A DNA stretch of 64,000 nucleotides from Clostridia bacterium (GTDB lineage: Bacteria > Bacillota > Clostridia > Christensenellales > Borkfalkiaceae): NCBI GenBank assembly GCA_017473605.1, contig JAFUKM010000001.1, positions 111,977 through 175,976 on the forward strand. The letters are read 5' to 3'. The notes beneath the pieces are model-generated. The model searched no databases and had not been told where the DNA came from. It was given only the letters and a program-made list of their open reading frames with translations. This document shows, in pieces, positions 26,711 through 35,822 of the stretch. A program made the position numbers and the translations under genes. The first letter of the stretch is position 1, and each line of letters opens with the position of its first letter.

Positions 26711-27451
26711 GTGCGAGAAAAAACAGATACGGAAGATAAGAAAAGCTGCGCGTTGACAAGGTCGGAGTTACACGGCGGACATAGAACGCGGTTGTTGGAA
26801 CGCTTGAAAAAGGATTGCATTTGCGACCACGAGTATTTGGAAATCGTATTATTCAATGCGATTCCCCGTCGTAACACCAACGATTTGGCGCACCGCTTGT
26901 TATCCGAATTCGGGGACTTGGACGGCGTGCTTTCCGCGCCCGTGGAACAGCTTGCCCGCGTGGAAGGCGTAGGCGACAGGATTGCGGGCTATATCCGCGT
27001 TATCGGCGTATTTTTGAAAAAACGGGAAATGCAAAATCGGCAATCGTATCCGTCGCGTTTTTCTATGGCGGAATTCGTACCGTTTATGCGTAGGGAATAC
27101 GCTTCTCTCACTTGCGAAGTATTGGACGTATACATTTTGGATTCCGTAGGCAGAATTTACGGGCGGAAACGTAGCTCTTCTTCACGGGAAAAGAAAGTGG
27201 AAGTGCAAATGCGTTGGTTGATGAACGTGCTTTCCGATTTTAATCCGTCGGGGATTCTTTTGGTGCATAATCATCCAATCGGAGAAGCCGTACCTTCTGC
27301 AACGGACGATAACACGACGGAAGAATGCCGTTTATTGTGTGAAAAGAGCGGCGTGCTTTTTTGCGACCATTTTATTTATTCGTCTACGGGTATATACAGT
27401 TATAATTTCGGGAAACAAATCGGTTTGGCGGAGTACGGCGAAAAGGAGTGA
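26711..27451 (+). CDS. radC: RadC-like JAB/MPN-domain protein
   Basis: 246 residues from a GTG. An N-terminal helix-hairpin-helix region (EQLARVEGVGDRIAG) precedes a JAMM metalloprotease fold with H186-N-H188-P, S196 and D199 in HNHPIGEAVPSATDD, the RadC signature. The family was once tied to DNA repair, but this is doubtful. It heads an operon with a two-component system, HAD phosphatase and cysteine synthase. A weak promoter (TTGACT then TAAAAT) lies near 26650-26680; the ribosome site is poor. Confidence 0.9.
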   Translation: MREKTDTEDKKSCALTRSELHGGHRTRLLERLKKDCICDHEYLEIVLFNAIPRRNTNDLAHRLLSEFGDLDGVLSAPVEQLARVEGVGDRIAGYIRVIGVFLKKREMQNRQSYPSRFSMAEFVPFMRREYASLTCEVLDVYILDSVGRIYGRKRSSSSREKKVEVQMRWLMNVLSDFNPSGILLVHNHPIGEAVPSATDDNTTEECRLLCEKSGVLFCDHFIYSSTGIYSYNFGKQIGLAEYGEKE

Positions 27452-27461
27452 GCAAATTGCG

Positions 27462-28790
27462 ATGAATAAAAAAACCGAGCCTGAAAAAAAGGAAAAAGAA
27501 CAACGCTCGGAAAAGGGCTTTCGCTCCTATTTTTTCCGTTTGTTCGGCAAATACGATTTTCGGGATAAAGAACAATTCGTACGTTTTGGGAAATGGCTAC
27601 TGTTCGTTTTGCTGTTGGTCGTGGAATTATTTATTCTTTTGAACCACGTTAACGTTCACGGTTTTGCGGATTGGAAATTTCTCGTCGTTATCCTTTCGAT
27701 TGAAACGATATTTACGGTATCGCAAGCATTAAAATTATTTGTTTTCCGTTCGGATAAAATGTCGTTGTATGCGGTAGACGCGGCGCTGTCTTGCGCGTTT
27801 ATGTTTTTGACGGACGGGGTTTATCCCATCGCCGTGTTTATGATTGTTTTGACGGAGTTTTATATTACCGCCGAAGGCACGAAGCCTGCCGTCGTTATGA
27901 TTTGCGTGGGGAGTATTATTTACGAAGTGGGATATATTCTCCGTCGAATGTTTCTCTTTGGAAACGAATTTTCCTTTTTGCCGATGTTCACGCAGTCGTT
28001 TGCTTCCCTTTTGACGTTGCTGTTGCATTTCTTAGTCGTGCAAATCGGCTTGGCGTTTTACAGACAGTTTTTGAAGCTGAACAAAACGCTTAGCGAGTTG
28101 AAAGAGAGCAAAAAAGAATTGGAAAAGGCGTACGAAGTGGTGGCGGAAGTTACGGCGCTTGAAGAACGGCAGCGGATAGCCAAAGACATACACGATACGG
28201 CGGGGCATTCGATTACCACCGTCATTATGCAAACGGAAGCGGCGAAGCGGATTTTGGAAAAGAATCCCGAGGAAGCGAAATCGAAAATCGTCGCGGCGAA
28301 TTTGCAGGCCAAACACGCTTTGGAAGAGCTGCGCGACAGTGTACATTTGCTGTCGGGTATGCAAAATCAAACGACGCTCCGTTCGGCGCTCGAAAATATC
28401 GTACACGAATCCACGGACGGCACGAATTTGACGGTACGTTCGCAAATCCAAGACGTGGACGTATCGCCCACGAAGCACCGGTTCCTTTGCAATACGCTGA
28501 AAGAAGGGATATCCAACGGTTTGCGTCACGGCGGCGCGACGGCGTTTTGGTTCGAGTTAAGAGAACAGGACGGCGTAATCGCCTTTTTGTTATCCGACAA
28601 CGGAAAGGGCGCGGATATGAAAACGTTGAAATTGGGCTTCGGGCTTTCGGCTATGCAGGAACGGGCAAAATCGCTCGGCGGCGAAGTGCGGTTTGACGCG
28701 GAAGAGGGAGAAGGATTCGAATTGCACCTTTTCTTACCGTCCGATTCGCAACATAACAAAGGAGAAAACGGCTATGGAAAAGAAGATTAA
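27462..28790 (+). CDS. DesK/NarX-type sensor histidine kinase
   Basis: 442 residues from the ATG at 27462 (AAGGAG ~13 nt upstream; the longer frame overlaps radC). N-terminal ~5-helix membrane sensor (residues ~38-200) without a large outside domain, a coiled coil, then HisKA_3 with phospho-acceptor H244 in AKDIHDTAGHS, and a HATPase with N box KEGISNGLRHGG and G box SDNGKGADM. Its gene overlaps the response regulator by 17 bp, making a cognate pair. Sensors of this shape often detect membrane stress; the signal is unknown. Confidence 0.92.
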   Translation: MNKKTEPEKKEKEQRSEKGFRSYFFRLFGKYDFRDKEQFVRFGKWLLFVLLLVVELFILLNHVNVHGFADWKFLVVILSIETIFTVSQALKLFVFRSDKMSLYAVDAALSCAFMFLTDGVYPIAVFMIVLTEFYITAEGTKPAVVMICVGSIIYEVGYILRRMFLFGNEFSFLPMFTQSFASLLTLLLHFLVVQIGLAFYRQFLKLNKTLSELKESKKELEKAYEVVAEVTALEERQRIAKDIHDTAGHSITTVIMQTEAAKRILEKNPEEAKSKIVAANLQAKHALEELRDSVHLLSGMQNQTTLRSALENIVHESTDGTNLTVRSQIQDVDVSPTKHRFLCNTLKEGISNGLRHGGATAFWFELREQDGVIAFLLSDNGKGADMKTLKLGFGLSAMQERAKSLGGEVRFDAEEGEGFELHLFLPSDSQHNKGENGYGKED

Positions 28791-29421
28791 AGTTCTCGTT
28801 ACGGACGACCAACAAGCGCTTGCAATGGAATTGAAAAGCGTTTTGGAAACGGATGAAGACTTGGAAGTGGTGGGAATCGCATTGGACGGTTTCGACGCAT
28901 TGAATAAGATGAGCAAAACGGCGGTAGACGTCGTGCTTCTCGATATCCGTATGCCGAATATGAACGGAGTAGTGGCAACGCAACGTATCAAAGCGGAATA
29001 TCCCAATACGAAAGTGGTCATTTTGACGACGTTTGACGATAGCGATTATATTTTGAACGCCATCAATAACGGCGCAAGCGGATATTTATTGAAAGACATC
29101 GGCGGCGACGCATTGATAAGCGCGGTGAAAAACGCCTATGCAGGGGATACTATTTTACCTGCCAAAATCGCGCGCCATATTACCGACGCGGCGAAGTTTG
29201 TGGCGGCGGACAGGGAAATCAAACTCACGCGCGCGTTCGGCTTTTCGGACAGAGAAGTGGAAATCGCGCTGATGATGTACGAAGGGTTTACCAACCGCCA
29301 AATTTCCGCGGCGCTGAAATTGAGCGAAGGCACGACGAGAAACTACGTTTCGTCCATTTACGTAAAGACGAATAGCGACAATCGTAACGAAGCGATAAAG
29401 GCGATTCGCGCGGTATTGTAG
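28774..29421 (+). CDS. NarL/LuxR-type response regulator
   Basis: 215 residues. Receiver domain with TDDQ acidic pocket and phospho-acceptor D57 in VVLLDIRMP, then a LuxR-type HTH (residues ~150-210, FSDREVEIALMMYEGFTNRQIS). AAAGGAG precedes the ATG inside the kinase gene. Pairs with the kinase upstream. Targets unknown; no obvious binding repeat was found in the window. Confidence 0.92.
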   Translation: MEKKIKVLVTDDQQALAMELKSVLETDEDLEVVGIALDGFDALNKMSKTAVDVVLLDIRMPNMNGVVATQRIKAEYPNTKVVILTTFDDSDYILNAINNGASGYLLKDIGGDALISAVKNAYAGDTILPAKIARHITDAAKFVAADREIKLTRAFGFSDREVEIALMMYEGFTNRQISAALKLSEGTTRNYVSSIYVKTNSDNRNEAIKAIRAVL

Positions 29422-29431
29422 GGGGGAAGGA

Positions 29432-30082
29432 GTGTATAAACTAATTGTATTCGATTTAGACGGGACGCTTCTCGATACGTTGGACGATTTAACGGCGTCC
29501 ACCAACGCTGCGTTGCTCACGTACGGTTTCTCTACTCGCACGAGAGAAGAAGTGCGTAGCTTTATAGGCGACGGAATAGTGAAATTGATGGAACGCTCGG
29601 TAGGTATAGAAAGCTATCCCCGTTTAACGGAGATGATAGGTGATTTTCGCGCGTATTATGCAGAGCATTGCAAGGACGCAACCCGTCCGTATGCGGGCGT
29701 GGAAAATCTGTTGCAAACGTTAAAGGCAAAGGGCTTGTTGTTGGCGGTGTTATCCAATAAAGTGCACGCGGCGACGCAAGCGCTTATCAACGATTATTTC
29801 CCCGGCGTATTCGATGAAGTAATGGGCGAGAACGAAGCCGCAGGTATACGGCGGAAACCTTCGCCTACGGCGCTGTTGAAGATAATGGAAACGCTGGGCG
29901 TAACGCAAGCGGAAACGGCGTACGTGGGGGATTCGGAAGTGGATATTCAAACGGCGCAAAACGCAGGAGTGGCGTGTGTTTCCGTTACTTGGGGGTTCAA
30001 AGACGAAGCGTTTTTACGCGACAACGGCGCTACGGAGATAGCGCATACCGCCAAAGATTTGGAAGATATATTAAGCGTATAA
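29432..30082 (+). CDS. HAD-family phosphatase, phosphoglycolate-phosphatase-like
   Basis: 216 residues from a GTG preceded by GGAAGGAG. HAD motif I FDLDGTLLD (D8, D10), motif II VLSNK, motif III Lys in RRKPSP, motif IV GDSEVDIQTA. The alpha-helical cap between motifs I and II fits the Gph/PGMB group. Ten bp after the response regulator, 15 bp before cysK. Exact substrate not determined. Confidence 0.9.
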   Translation: MYKLIVFDLDGTLLDTLDDLTASTNAALLTYGFSTRTREEVRSFIGDGIVKLMERSVGIESYPRLTEMIGDFRAYYAEHCKDATRPYAGVENLLQTLKAKGLLLAVLSNKVHAATQALINDYFPGVFDEVMGENEAAGIRRKPSPTALLKIMETLGVTQAETAYVGDSEVDIQTAQNAGVACVSVTWGFKDEAFLRDNGATEIAHTAKDLEDILSV

Positions 30083-30097
30083 AAAGGAGCAAACGCA

Positions 30098-31024
30098 ATG
30101 TCTTGGATACGCAGCGTAGAAGACAGAATAGGAAATACGCCTTTATTGCGATTGGCGAAATTGAAAAGCGCGTACGGTTTTTCGGCGGATATTTACGCCA
30201 AACTCGAATATCTTAACGCAGGCGGCTCGATAAAAGACCGCGTAGCCAAAGCGATGATAGACGACGCGGAAAAAAGCGGCAGATTGCAGGCGGGCGGCAC
30301 GGTGATAGAGCCTACCAGCGGCAATACGGGCGTAGGGCTTGCGCTCGTGGCGGCGGCGCGCGGTTATCAATCGGTTATCGTTATGCCTGATACGATGAGC
30401 GTAGAACGGCAAAAACTCATTAAAGCGTACGGCGCGAAAGTGGTGCTTACCGACGGAAAAAAGGGTATGCAAGGCGCGGTGGAAAGGGCGGAAGAGATTT
30501 TGAAAAATACGCCCAACGCAATCATTGCGGGGCAGTTTGATAATCCTGCCAACCCCCAAGCGCATTACGATACGACGGCGTCGGAAATTTACGAAGCAAT
30601 GAACGGTAGCGTGGATATTTTCGTCGCGGGAGTAGGCACAGGCGGCACGCTGACGGGCGTGGGGAAATACTTAAAAGAAAGGAATCCGAACGTGCGGATT
30701 GTGGCGGTAGAGCCTTTTGCTTCGCCGCTCCTGTCCAAGGGCGTGGCAGGGGCGCACGGCTTGCAGGGGATAGGCGCAAATTTTATCCCCAAGGTATTGG
30801 ATAGAAGTGTGTACGACGAAGTATTGACGGTAACGGAAGAAGATGCGTATGCGCAGACAAGGGCGTTGAGCGCTATGGAAGGCGCATTTGCGGGCATATC
30901 TTCGGGAGCGAACGTCGCGGCGGCGATTGCACTTGCCAAGCGCGCGGAAAATAAGGGCAAAAAAATCGTAACGGTATTGCCCGATAGTGGGGACAGGTAT
31001 TTGTCCACGAAAGTTTTTGACTGA
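30098..31024 (+). CDS. cysK: Cysteine synthase (O-acetylserine sulfhydrylase)
   Basis: 308 residues. PLP-binding K46 in GGSIKDR, substrate loop PTSGNTGVG, phosphate-binding GVGTGGTLTGVG and C-terminal ISSGANVAAA are all present. It joins sulfide with O-acetylserine to give cysteine. A serine acetyltransferase gene is not nearby. Last gene of the operon; a strong terminator follows. Confidence 0.95.
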   Translation: MSWIRSVEDRIGNTPLLRLAKLKSAYGFSADIYAKLEYLNAGGSIKDRVAKAMIDDAEKSGRLQAGGTVIEPTSGNTGVGLALVAAARGYQSVIVMPDTMSVERQKLIKAYGAKVVLTDGKKGMQGAVERAEEILKNTPNAIIAGQFDNPANPQAHYDTTASEIYEAMNGSVDIFVAGVGTGGTLTGVGKYLKERNPNVRIVAVEPFASPLLSKGVAGAHGLQGIGANFIPKVLDRSVYDEVLTVTEEDAYAQTRALSAMEGAFAGISSGANVAAAIALAKRAENKGKKIVTVLPDSGDRYLSTKVFD

Positions 31025-31035
31025 AAAAGAGCGAT

Positions 31036-31073
31036 AAAAAACCGCCGAACGGTATTCCGTTCGGCGGTTTTTT
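31036..31073. terminator. Bidirectional terminator between cysK and mgtE
   Basis: ACCGCCGAACGG pairs with CCGTTCGGCGGT (TATT loop), flanked by A and T tracts on both sides. Confidence 0.95.
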
Positions 31074-31081
31074 TTAATTTG

Positions 31082-32761
31082 TTATAACGCGCCCAAAATC
31101 CATACGGCGAACGCGCAATACACGGTGAGCGAAAGCACGTCGATAATGGTGGTGATAAAGGGCGAAGCCACGACGGCGGGGTCTAATTTGCATTTCTTGG
31201 CAAACAGGGGAAGTAACGCGCCGATAAGCTTGGCGGCAAGAATCGTTACGAACATCGAAAGACAGATGACGAGCGCAACCCACGTTCCGTTTGTCATTGC
31301 GTACAGACCGTCCACGAGCATTACTTTGGCAAAGCAGGCTACGGAAAGTATTGCGCCGAGCAGTACGGATACCCGTATTTCTTTCCAAACGACCTTCCAC
31401 GTATCGGAAAAGCGCACTTCGCCGATGGCGATACCGCGAATAATCATAGCGGATGCTTGCGAGCCGGCGTTACCGCCCGTACCCATTAACATGGGCATAC
31501 ACGCCGTTAAAACGATACCGTAGACGGGCATATTCAGCGTGCTTTCGTTCGCGGAGATAATCAAACCCGAGAAAGTGGAAGAGATAAGCAGGATTAAAAG
31601 CCAAGGCAGCCTACTCAAACAAATGCGCCAAACGCTCGTTTTGAGATACGGCTTATCGGTAGGCGTAACGGCTGCCATTTTGGCGATATCTTCGGTGTTT
31701 TCCGATTCGATGACGTCCATTGCGTCGTCAACGGTAACGATACCGACGAGTCGCGTTTCTCTATCCACGACGGGCAGAGCAAGGAACCCGTAATCGGAAA
31801 TCATGCGCGCCACTGCTTCCTTGTCGTCTTCGGTGTGCGCGTAAATGGCGTTATCGTTCATAATATCGGCAATCTTTTTGCTCTTATTTGCGAGCATCAA
31901 GTCTTTTGCCGTAACCAAGCCGATGAGTTTGTTCGTTTCGTCTACGACGTAGCAGGTGTATATGGTTTCCTTATCGATAGCGGTTTTACGGATACGGTCA
32001 AACGCTTCGTCCACCGTCATCGTGGCGTGCAAGGAAACGAATTCAATCGTCATAATGCTCCCTGCGCTGTCCTTGGGATATTTCAATATTTCGTTGATAT
32101 ACGCGCGCGTTTCGTTGTCGCTTTGGGCAAGTACGCGCTTGACGACGCTTGCGGGCATTTCTTCGATAATGTCGACGGTGTCGTCCAAGAACAGTTCGTC
32201 CATAACGGCGCGCAGTTCTCTGTCGTTGAGCTTATGAATCAGCGTTTCTTTCACGTCGCTGTCCATCTCGACGAACGTTTCTGCCGCAAGGTCTTTGGGG
32301 AGAATACGGAACAGCACGTGCAGCTCCGATTCGTCGCGGATTTCATTGAATACTTCCGCAAGGTCGATAGCGTTCATCGAAGCGATAAGGGGGCGTAAGA
32401 CGGAGAAATTCCGCTCGGAAAGAAGCTGTAAAATTTCTTCCGTTTCCGCAATACGCCGTATAATTTCCTGCGGCATATCTTCGATGATGTCCACCGTTTC
32501 GTCGACGGACATTTCGTCGAGTACTTTTTCCAATTCGTCGTCGCGCAAACCGTTGATGACGTCTTCTTGCAAATCGCTTTCGAGAAGCACCAAGGCGTCG
32601 GCGAGTAAATCGCTGTCAAGGGCGCGACAAAAAGCGGGGATATCCGCCTTTTCCATTTCCGTTAAAACGTCGGCAAGCTCTTCGCTGGTAAGCTTGTTGG
32701 CAAGCTCCGCCGCGTTTTCATAATCCTGCGCTTGCAGGAAATCAATCAATTCTTTTTGCAT
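31082..32761 (-). CDS. mgtE: Magnesium transporter MgtE with duplicated N domain
   Basis: 559 residues, about 110 more than usual. Residues ~1-115 and ~116-228 are two tandem MgtE_N superhelix copies, shown by the aligned VDETVDIIEDMPQEIIRRI and LDDTVDIIEEMPASVVKRV. A CBS pair follows (~232-350, KDSAGSIMTIEFVSL, GIVTVDDAMDVIE), then five membrane helices (~375-559) with the pore motif GTGGNAGSQASAMIIRG. The channel imports Mg2+ and is gated by Mg2+ binding to N and CBS domains. A small leader ORF precedes it, and GGAGG lies 9 nt upstream of the ATG. Confidence 0.95.
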   Translation of the reverse strand: MQKELIDFLQAQDYENAAELANKLTSEELADVLTEMEKADIPAFCRALDSDLLADALVLLESDLQEDVINGLRDDELEKVLDEMSVDETVDIIEDMPQEIIRRIAETEEILQLLSERNFSVLRPLIASMNAIDLAEVFNEIRDESELHVLFRILPKDLAAETFVEMDSDVKETLIHKLNDRELRAVMDELFLDDTVDIIEEMPASVVKRVLAQSDNETRAYINEILKYPKDSAGSIMTIEFVSLHATMTVDEAFDRIRKTAIDKETIYTCYVVDETNKLIGLVTAKDLMLANKSKKIADIMNDNAIYAHTEDDKEAVARMISDYGFLALPVVDRETRLVGIVTVDDAMDVIESENTEDIAKMAAVTPTDKPYLKTSVWRICLSRLPWLLILLISSTFSGLIISANESTLNMPVYGIVLTACMPMLMGTGGNAGSQASAMIIRGIAIGEVRFSDTWKVVWKEIRVSVLLGAILSVACFAKVMLVDGLYAMTNGTWVALVICLSMFVTILAAKLIGALLPLFAKKCKLDPAVVASPFITTIIDVLSLTVYCAFAVWILGAL

Positions 32762-32818
32762 GGTAAACTACCTCCGAAAATTTGAAAAATGTTTTTGAAA
32801 GGTAGCGTATAGCGCATT

Positions 32819-32887
32819 TTAAGGCGCGTCGAAACGGCACGCCGTATAACATAGCGGATATACGCTGCTACTGTGATAATCTGACAT
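32819..32887 (-). CDS. Putative 22-residue leader peptide of mgtE
   Basis: ATG preceded by a perfect AAGGAGG (9 nt), encoding 22 residues with SSS, two Tyr, two Cys and ending DAP, stopping 57 nt before the mgtE ATG. AGCGTATA within the ORF can pair with TATACGCT after its stop, so ribosome position could alter folding of the mgtE leader. It resembles leader-peptide control of Mg2+ transporters in other bacteria by position only, not by sequence. May be a real regulatory ORF. Confidence 0.5.
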   Translation of the reverse strand: MSDYHSSSVYPLCYTACRFDAP

Positions 32888-32954
32888 AACGAGCCGTTCC
32901 TCCTTATAGTTATTTTTCGTTTATAAAATACGTTTTTATATCTCGTGCCTTTCG

Positions 32955-35354
32955 TCAATCGTCTTTTTTCTTGCGTAAAATCAGGAAGTCAACGAGAATA
33001 CATATTGCTCCGAACCCGAGCAAGATATACGCAAGCCGCCAAACGGCGTCGCGGTTGCTTTCCTTATCGCCGACGAGCGTCGTCGTGCTTTCTTTTGGCG
33101 AAGCGTCGAAAAGAGTAGCGTACGATTGCGGTATATAGCCCGTTTTTAAAGCGCCGTTTTCGTCCGTGTAAGCAATGCGGTAATACGCGTGGTCCAGCTC
33201 CCCGATTTCTCCGAGCAACGTTACTTCCGCGCCGCGCGGCAGCGTTTGTGTTACGACGAGATTTTCACAAAGATAGGGGAATTTGTATAAGGACAGGGAA
33301 TTGGTAAGCCAAGCGGATTTTTGTTCGCTTTCCGCGTATTCGATACGGTAATCGTCGGCGGGCAGCGTTTCGCAAGCCGATTTTAAGACGAGATAGGTGG
33401 AATACTTGCTCGTTTGCGTATCGAAATGCGCGATGAGATTGTATTTTCCGCTGGTATCTTCGCCGATTTTCAGCGCTGTTTTTTCCGTTTCGCTTCTGTG
33501 ATAGGAAAGATAGGGGAAAACGTCCGCGCTTTTTAACGTTTCTACGTCGAACGCCACGAGCAAAGTCTTGGGCGCAGTTTTCACGATTTCGAAGCTTGCT
33601 TCCGTTTCCGCAAAAATGCTCTCGTCCGCGTTGTCCACGGGGATATTCGTGACGGTGGGTAAATCGAGATTTGCCGTTCGTACGATATAATTGCCGTTGC
33701 AAAGCAAGTACGTCGCGTTCTTTTCAATGCCGAACGCCAACGAAGTGAACGTAGGCGCGTCGCCGTAGACAAACCGTTCGCTCACGTCTATTGCCGTTTG
33801 CGTATAGCCGCCGTCCGTTTGCTTTTCGTATTTATACACACCGCCCGCAAGCGCGTAAAGGTTTCCGTCGTAATCCACGGCGATTTTTACCGCGTCCGTG
33901 GGCAGGGAATCGAGCAGCTTTACGCCGTTGCCGTCCGCTTGCATAAAGCTCGTTTCCGTAAACGTGTAAGCGTAAGAGCCGCTTTTGATATACAAGTTTC
34001 CGTATGCGTCCGCTGTTAAAAGCTGCGGAGGGTGCGTGGAAGTTTTTTGCACTTCCGTGATTTGCCAAAGGTTTTCTTCGTTGGTCGTTACGGCGTAGAA
34101 ATAGTTGCTTTCCGTAACGATATAATGGGTGCCGTATACGGCGGCAACGCCCGTGATATTGCCGTTAAAAGCGTTGAAAGAAGCAAGGGGTTCGCCCGTA
34201 GTCGCGTACACGGTTGCTTCCGTTTGCGAAGCGGTAATCACCGTTTTTCCGTCCGTGGCGATATAAGTCGCCGACGTGGCTATCGGGAAACTTTCTTGTA
34301 ACGTTCCGTTCGTTTGGTCGTATACCGAAACGCGCTGATTGCCGTCGTCGATGATAAATAGCCCGTTTCCGCAAAGGGCGATATCCGTCGCCTTATTCAA
34401 ACGGTGTTCGGCAGGGGAATCGGAAGAAATTTCAAAATCGGTAAACGCTTTGTTTTCCACGGAGTATTCTTTCACGATACCCTTTTGCTTTTGCGTTACG
34501 TAGATATGCGGGCCGTAAGCGGTCAATCTCGAATATCCCCCGTCCAAAGCGGAATATTGCAAGCCGCGTTCCGTTGCGTCGGAAAGGGAATATACGAACA
34601 ATTCGCCCGTGGGGGTGGTGTAAGCGAATACGCCGTCCGCCACCGTCATGTGTTCGATTCTACCGTCTAATACCGCCACCTGCGCCAACGTATCGGGCGT
34701 TTGGGGGTTAACCTTGTACAAAATGACTTGCGCGCGTGCGTCCACAAAATACAGCTCGCCGTTGAACATCGCCAAATCGGGTTTGCCGCCCACGTCGGTA
34801 ATCTTTTTGGCAGTGGATACGTTGGGGGTTTTCAGCTCCGTTTTGGAAATTACGGCGGGCGTTTTCGCTTCTACGTAGTAGATATACTGTCCGTCGATAA
34901 GGAAGTTGTCGCAAGGGAATCCCGTCGCCGTGGCGGTTGCCGTGGAAAATTCGTCGAATTTGTCCGTTTCCATTAAGAACAGGAAGCTACCGTCCAAAAA
35001 GTATAAATTTTCTTCGCTGTCAAACTGCATTTGATTGATATTGTTTTGCGAGAGTTCGGCGTTGACGGTGTGCGTGTATTTACGGTATTCGTTGTCTGCT
35101 CCGTCGTAAAGATAGATATCGTTGCCGTCCGCTATCGCCGTGTAATTTTCGCAAACGGCGACGCAAGCAGGCTCTTTCAGTTGCAAATATTCCTTGTAAG
35201 AAGGGGGCGCGACGAGTCCGTTTTCCGTTGTTTGCTCTTGCGCGGTTTGCGCCCTTGCCGTCGCGTTTTTTACCGCAAACGCGTCTGCCGCCGTCGGCAA
35301 TACGATGGCGGAAAGCGTCAAAAGGGATATAATTGTCGCGCAAATTTTTCTCAT
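32955..35354 (-). CDS. Large membrane-anchored beta-propeller protein with SH3-like domain
   Basis: 799 residues. An N-terminal signal peptide is followed by many WD/NHL-like beta repeats (~60-560) with recurring patterns such as YGNLYIKSGSYAYTF and DYDGNLYALAGGVYKY, a variable region, an SH3-like domain near residues 690-745 (HAYYRIAYTDENGALKTGYI), one membrane helix (~768-788) and a basic KKKDD tail. It should lie outside the cell, anchored at its C terminus. Function unknown. TATAAT lies only 8 nt before the ATG. The protein at 39139-39861 has a similar SH3-like/helix layout. Confidence 0.8.
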   Translation of the reverse strand: MRKICATIISLLTLSAIVLPTAADAFAVKNATARAQTAQEQTTENGLVAPPSYKEYLQLKEPACVAVCENYTAIADGNDIYLYDGADNEYRKYTHTVNAELSQNNINQMQFDSEENLYFLDGSFLFLMETDKFDEFSTATATATGFPCDNFLIDGQYIYYVEAKTPAVISKTELKTPNVSTAKKITDVGGKPDLAMFNGELYFVDARAQVILYKVNPQTPDTLAQVAVLDGRIEHMTVADGVFAYTTPTGELFVYSLSDATERGLQYSALDGGYSRLTAYGPHIYVTQKQKGIVKEYSVENKAFTDFEISSDSPAEHRLNKATDIALCGNGLFIIDDGNQRVSVYDQTNGTLQESFPIATSATYIATDGKTVITASQTEATVYATTGEPLASFNAFNGNITGVAAVYGTHYIVTESNYFYAVTTNEENLWQITEVQKTSTHPPQLLTADAYGNLYIKSGSYAYTFTETSFMQADGNGVKLLDSLPTDAVKIAVDYDGNLYALAGGVYKYEKQTDGGYTQTAIDVSERFVYGDAPTFTSLAFGIEKNATYLLCNGNYIVRTANLDLPTVTNIPVDNADESIFAETEASFEIVKTAPKTLLVAFDVETLKSADVFPYLSYHRSETEKTALKIGEDTSGKYNLIAHFDTQTSKYSTYLVLKSACETLPADDYRIEYAESEQKSAWLTNSLSLYKFPYLCENLVVTQTLPRGAEVTLLGEIGELDHAYYRIAYTDENGALKTGYIPQSYATLFDASPKESTTTLVGDKESNRDAVWRLAYILLGFGAICILVDFLILRKKKDD

Positions 35355-35362
35355 ACACTATT

Positions 35363-35391
35363 ATTATAACACAAGACGTAAAAAAAAGCAA
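35363..35391 (-). promoter_or_regulatory. Promoter with -10 box 8 nt from the start codon
   Basis: On the minus strand TTGCTT (35386-35391), 17-bp spacer, TATAAT (35363-35368), then 8 nt to the ATG at 35354 and no ribosome site. Confidence 0.7.
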
Positions 35392-35393
35392 TA

Positions 35394-35420
35394 AAACCGC
35401 GCAATTTTTTTGCGCGGTTT
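35394..35420. terminator. Terminator of the two-component operon
   Basis: AAACCGCGCAA / TTGCGCGGTTT stem with T-rich minus-strand tail; it ends the operon reading from 38235 and overlaps the start of the next promoter. Confidence 0.85.
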
Positions 35421-35438
35421 GCCGTAAAATTCCTTATG

Positions 35439-35822
35439 CTATTCGTCGAGAAGTTCTTTGGAAATCGAAAGGATTTCTTCGCTGTATTTTTCCTTGCGTT
35501 TTTGTAGTGCTTTTTTGTATATGGGGTGGGCAAGTGCGAGCGGAACAAGTCCTATCACGGATACAAAACTGCCCAAAACCAATAGCTCCCACTCCAAAAT
35601 CATTGTAAGTCCCAAGCCGAAAATCAACGTGCCGACAACGCCGAATATAATGCCGAGTGCCGTAGGAAAATCGTGTACTTTTTTATCGAGCGCGCGTAAT
35701 TTCTCCAAGCGGTTTGTTTCCCGTTTTTCTTTGGGTAGATATTTTTTCTGTAAAGCTTCTATTTCTTTGCGCTCGCTTTGCGTGGGCGCAGTGTAATTGT
35801 AATGAAATTGATTATCGTTCAT
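35439..35822 (-). CDS. Small membrane protein of unknown function
   Basis: 127 residues. A hydrophilic, Glu/Lys-rich N-terminal ~50 residues is followed by two hydrophobic helices (~54-75 and ~80-98) and a charged C-terminal tail. No family recognised with confidence. It overlaps the preceding membrane-protein gene by 11 bp, so it is the last gene of the two-component operon. Confidence 0.8.
   Translation of the reverse strand: MNDNQFHYNYTAPTQSERKEIEALQKKYLPKEKRETNRLEKLRALDKKVHDFPTALGIIFGVVGTLIFGLGLTMILEWELLVLGSFVSVIGLVPLALAHPIYKKALQKRKEKYSEEILSISKELLDE

Noticed and set aside
32762-32954. M-box riboswitch before mgtE
   Set aside because: None of the conserved M-box segments could be matched; only a short leader ORF and weak pairing are visible.
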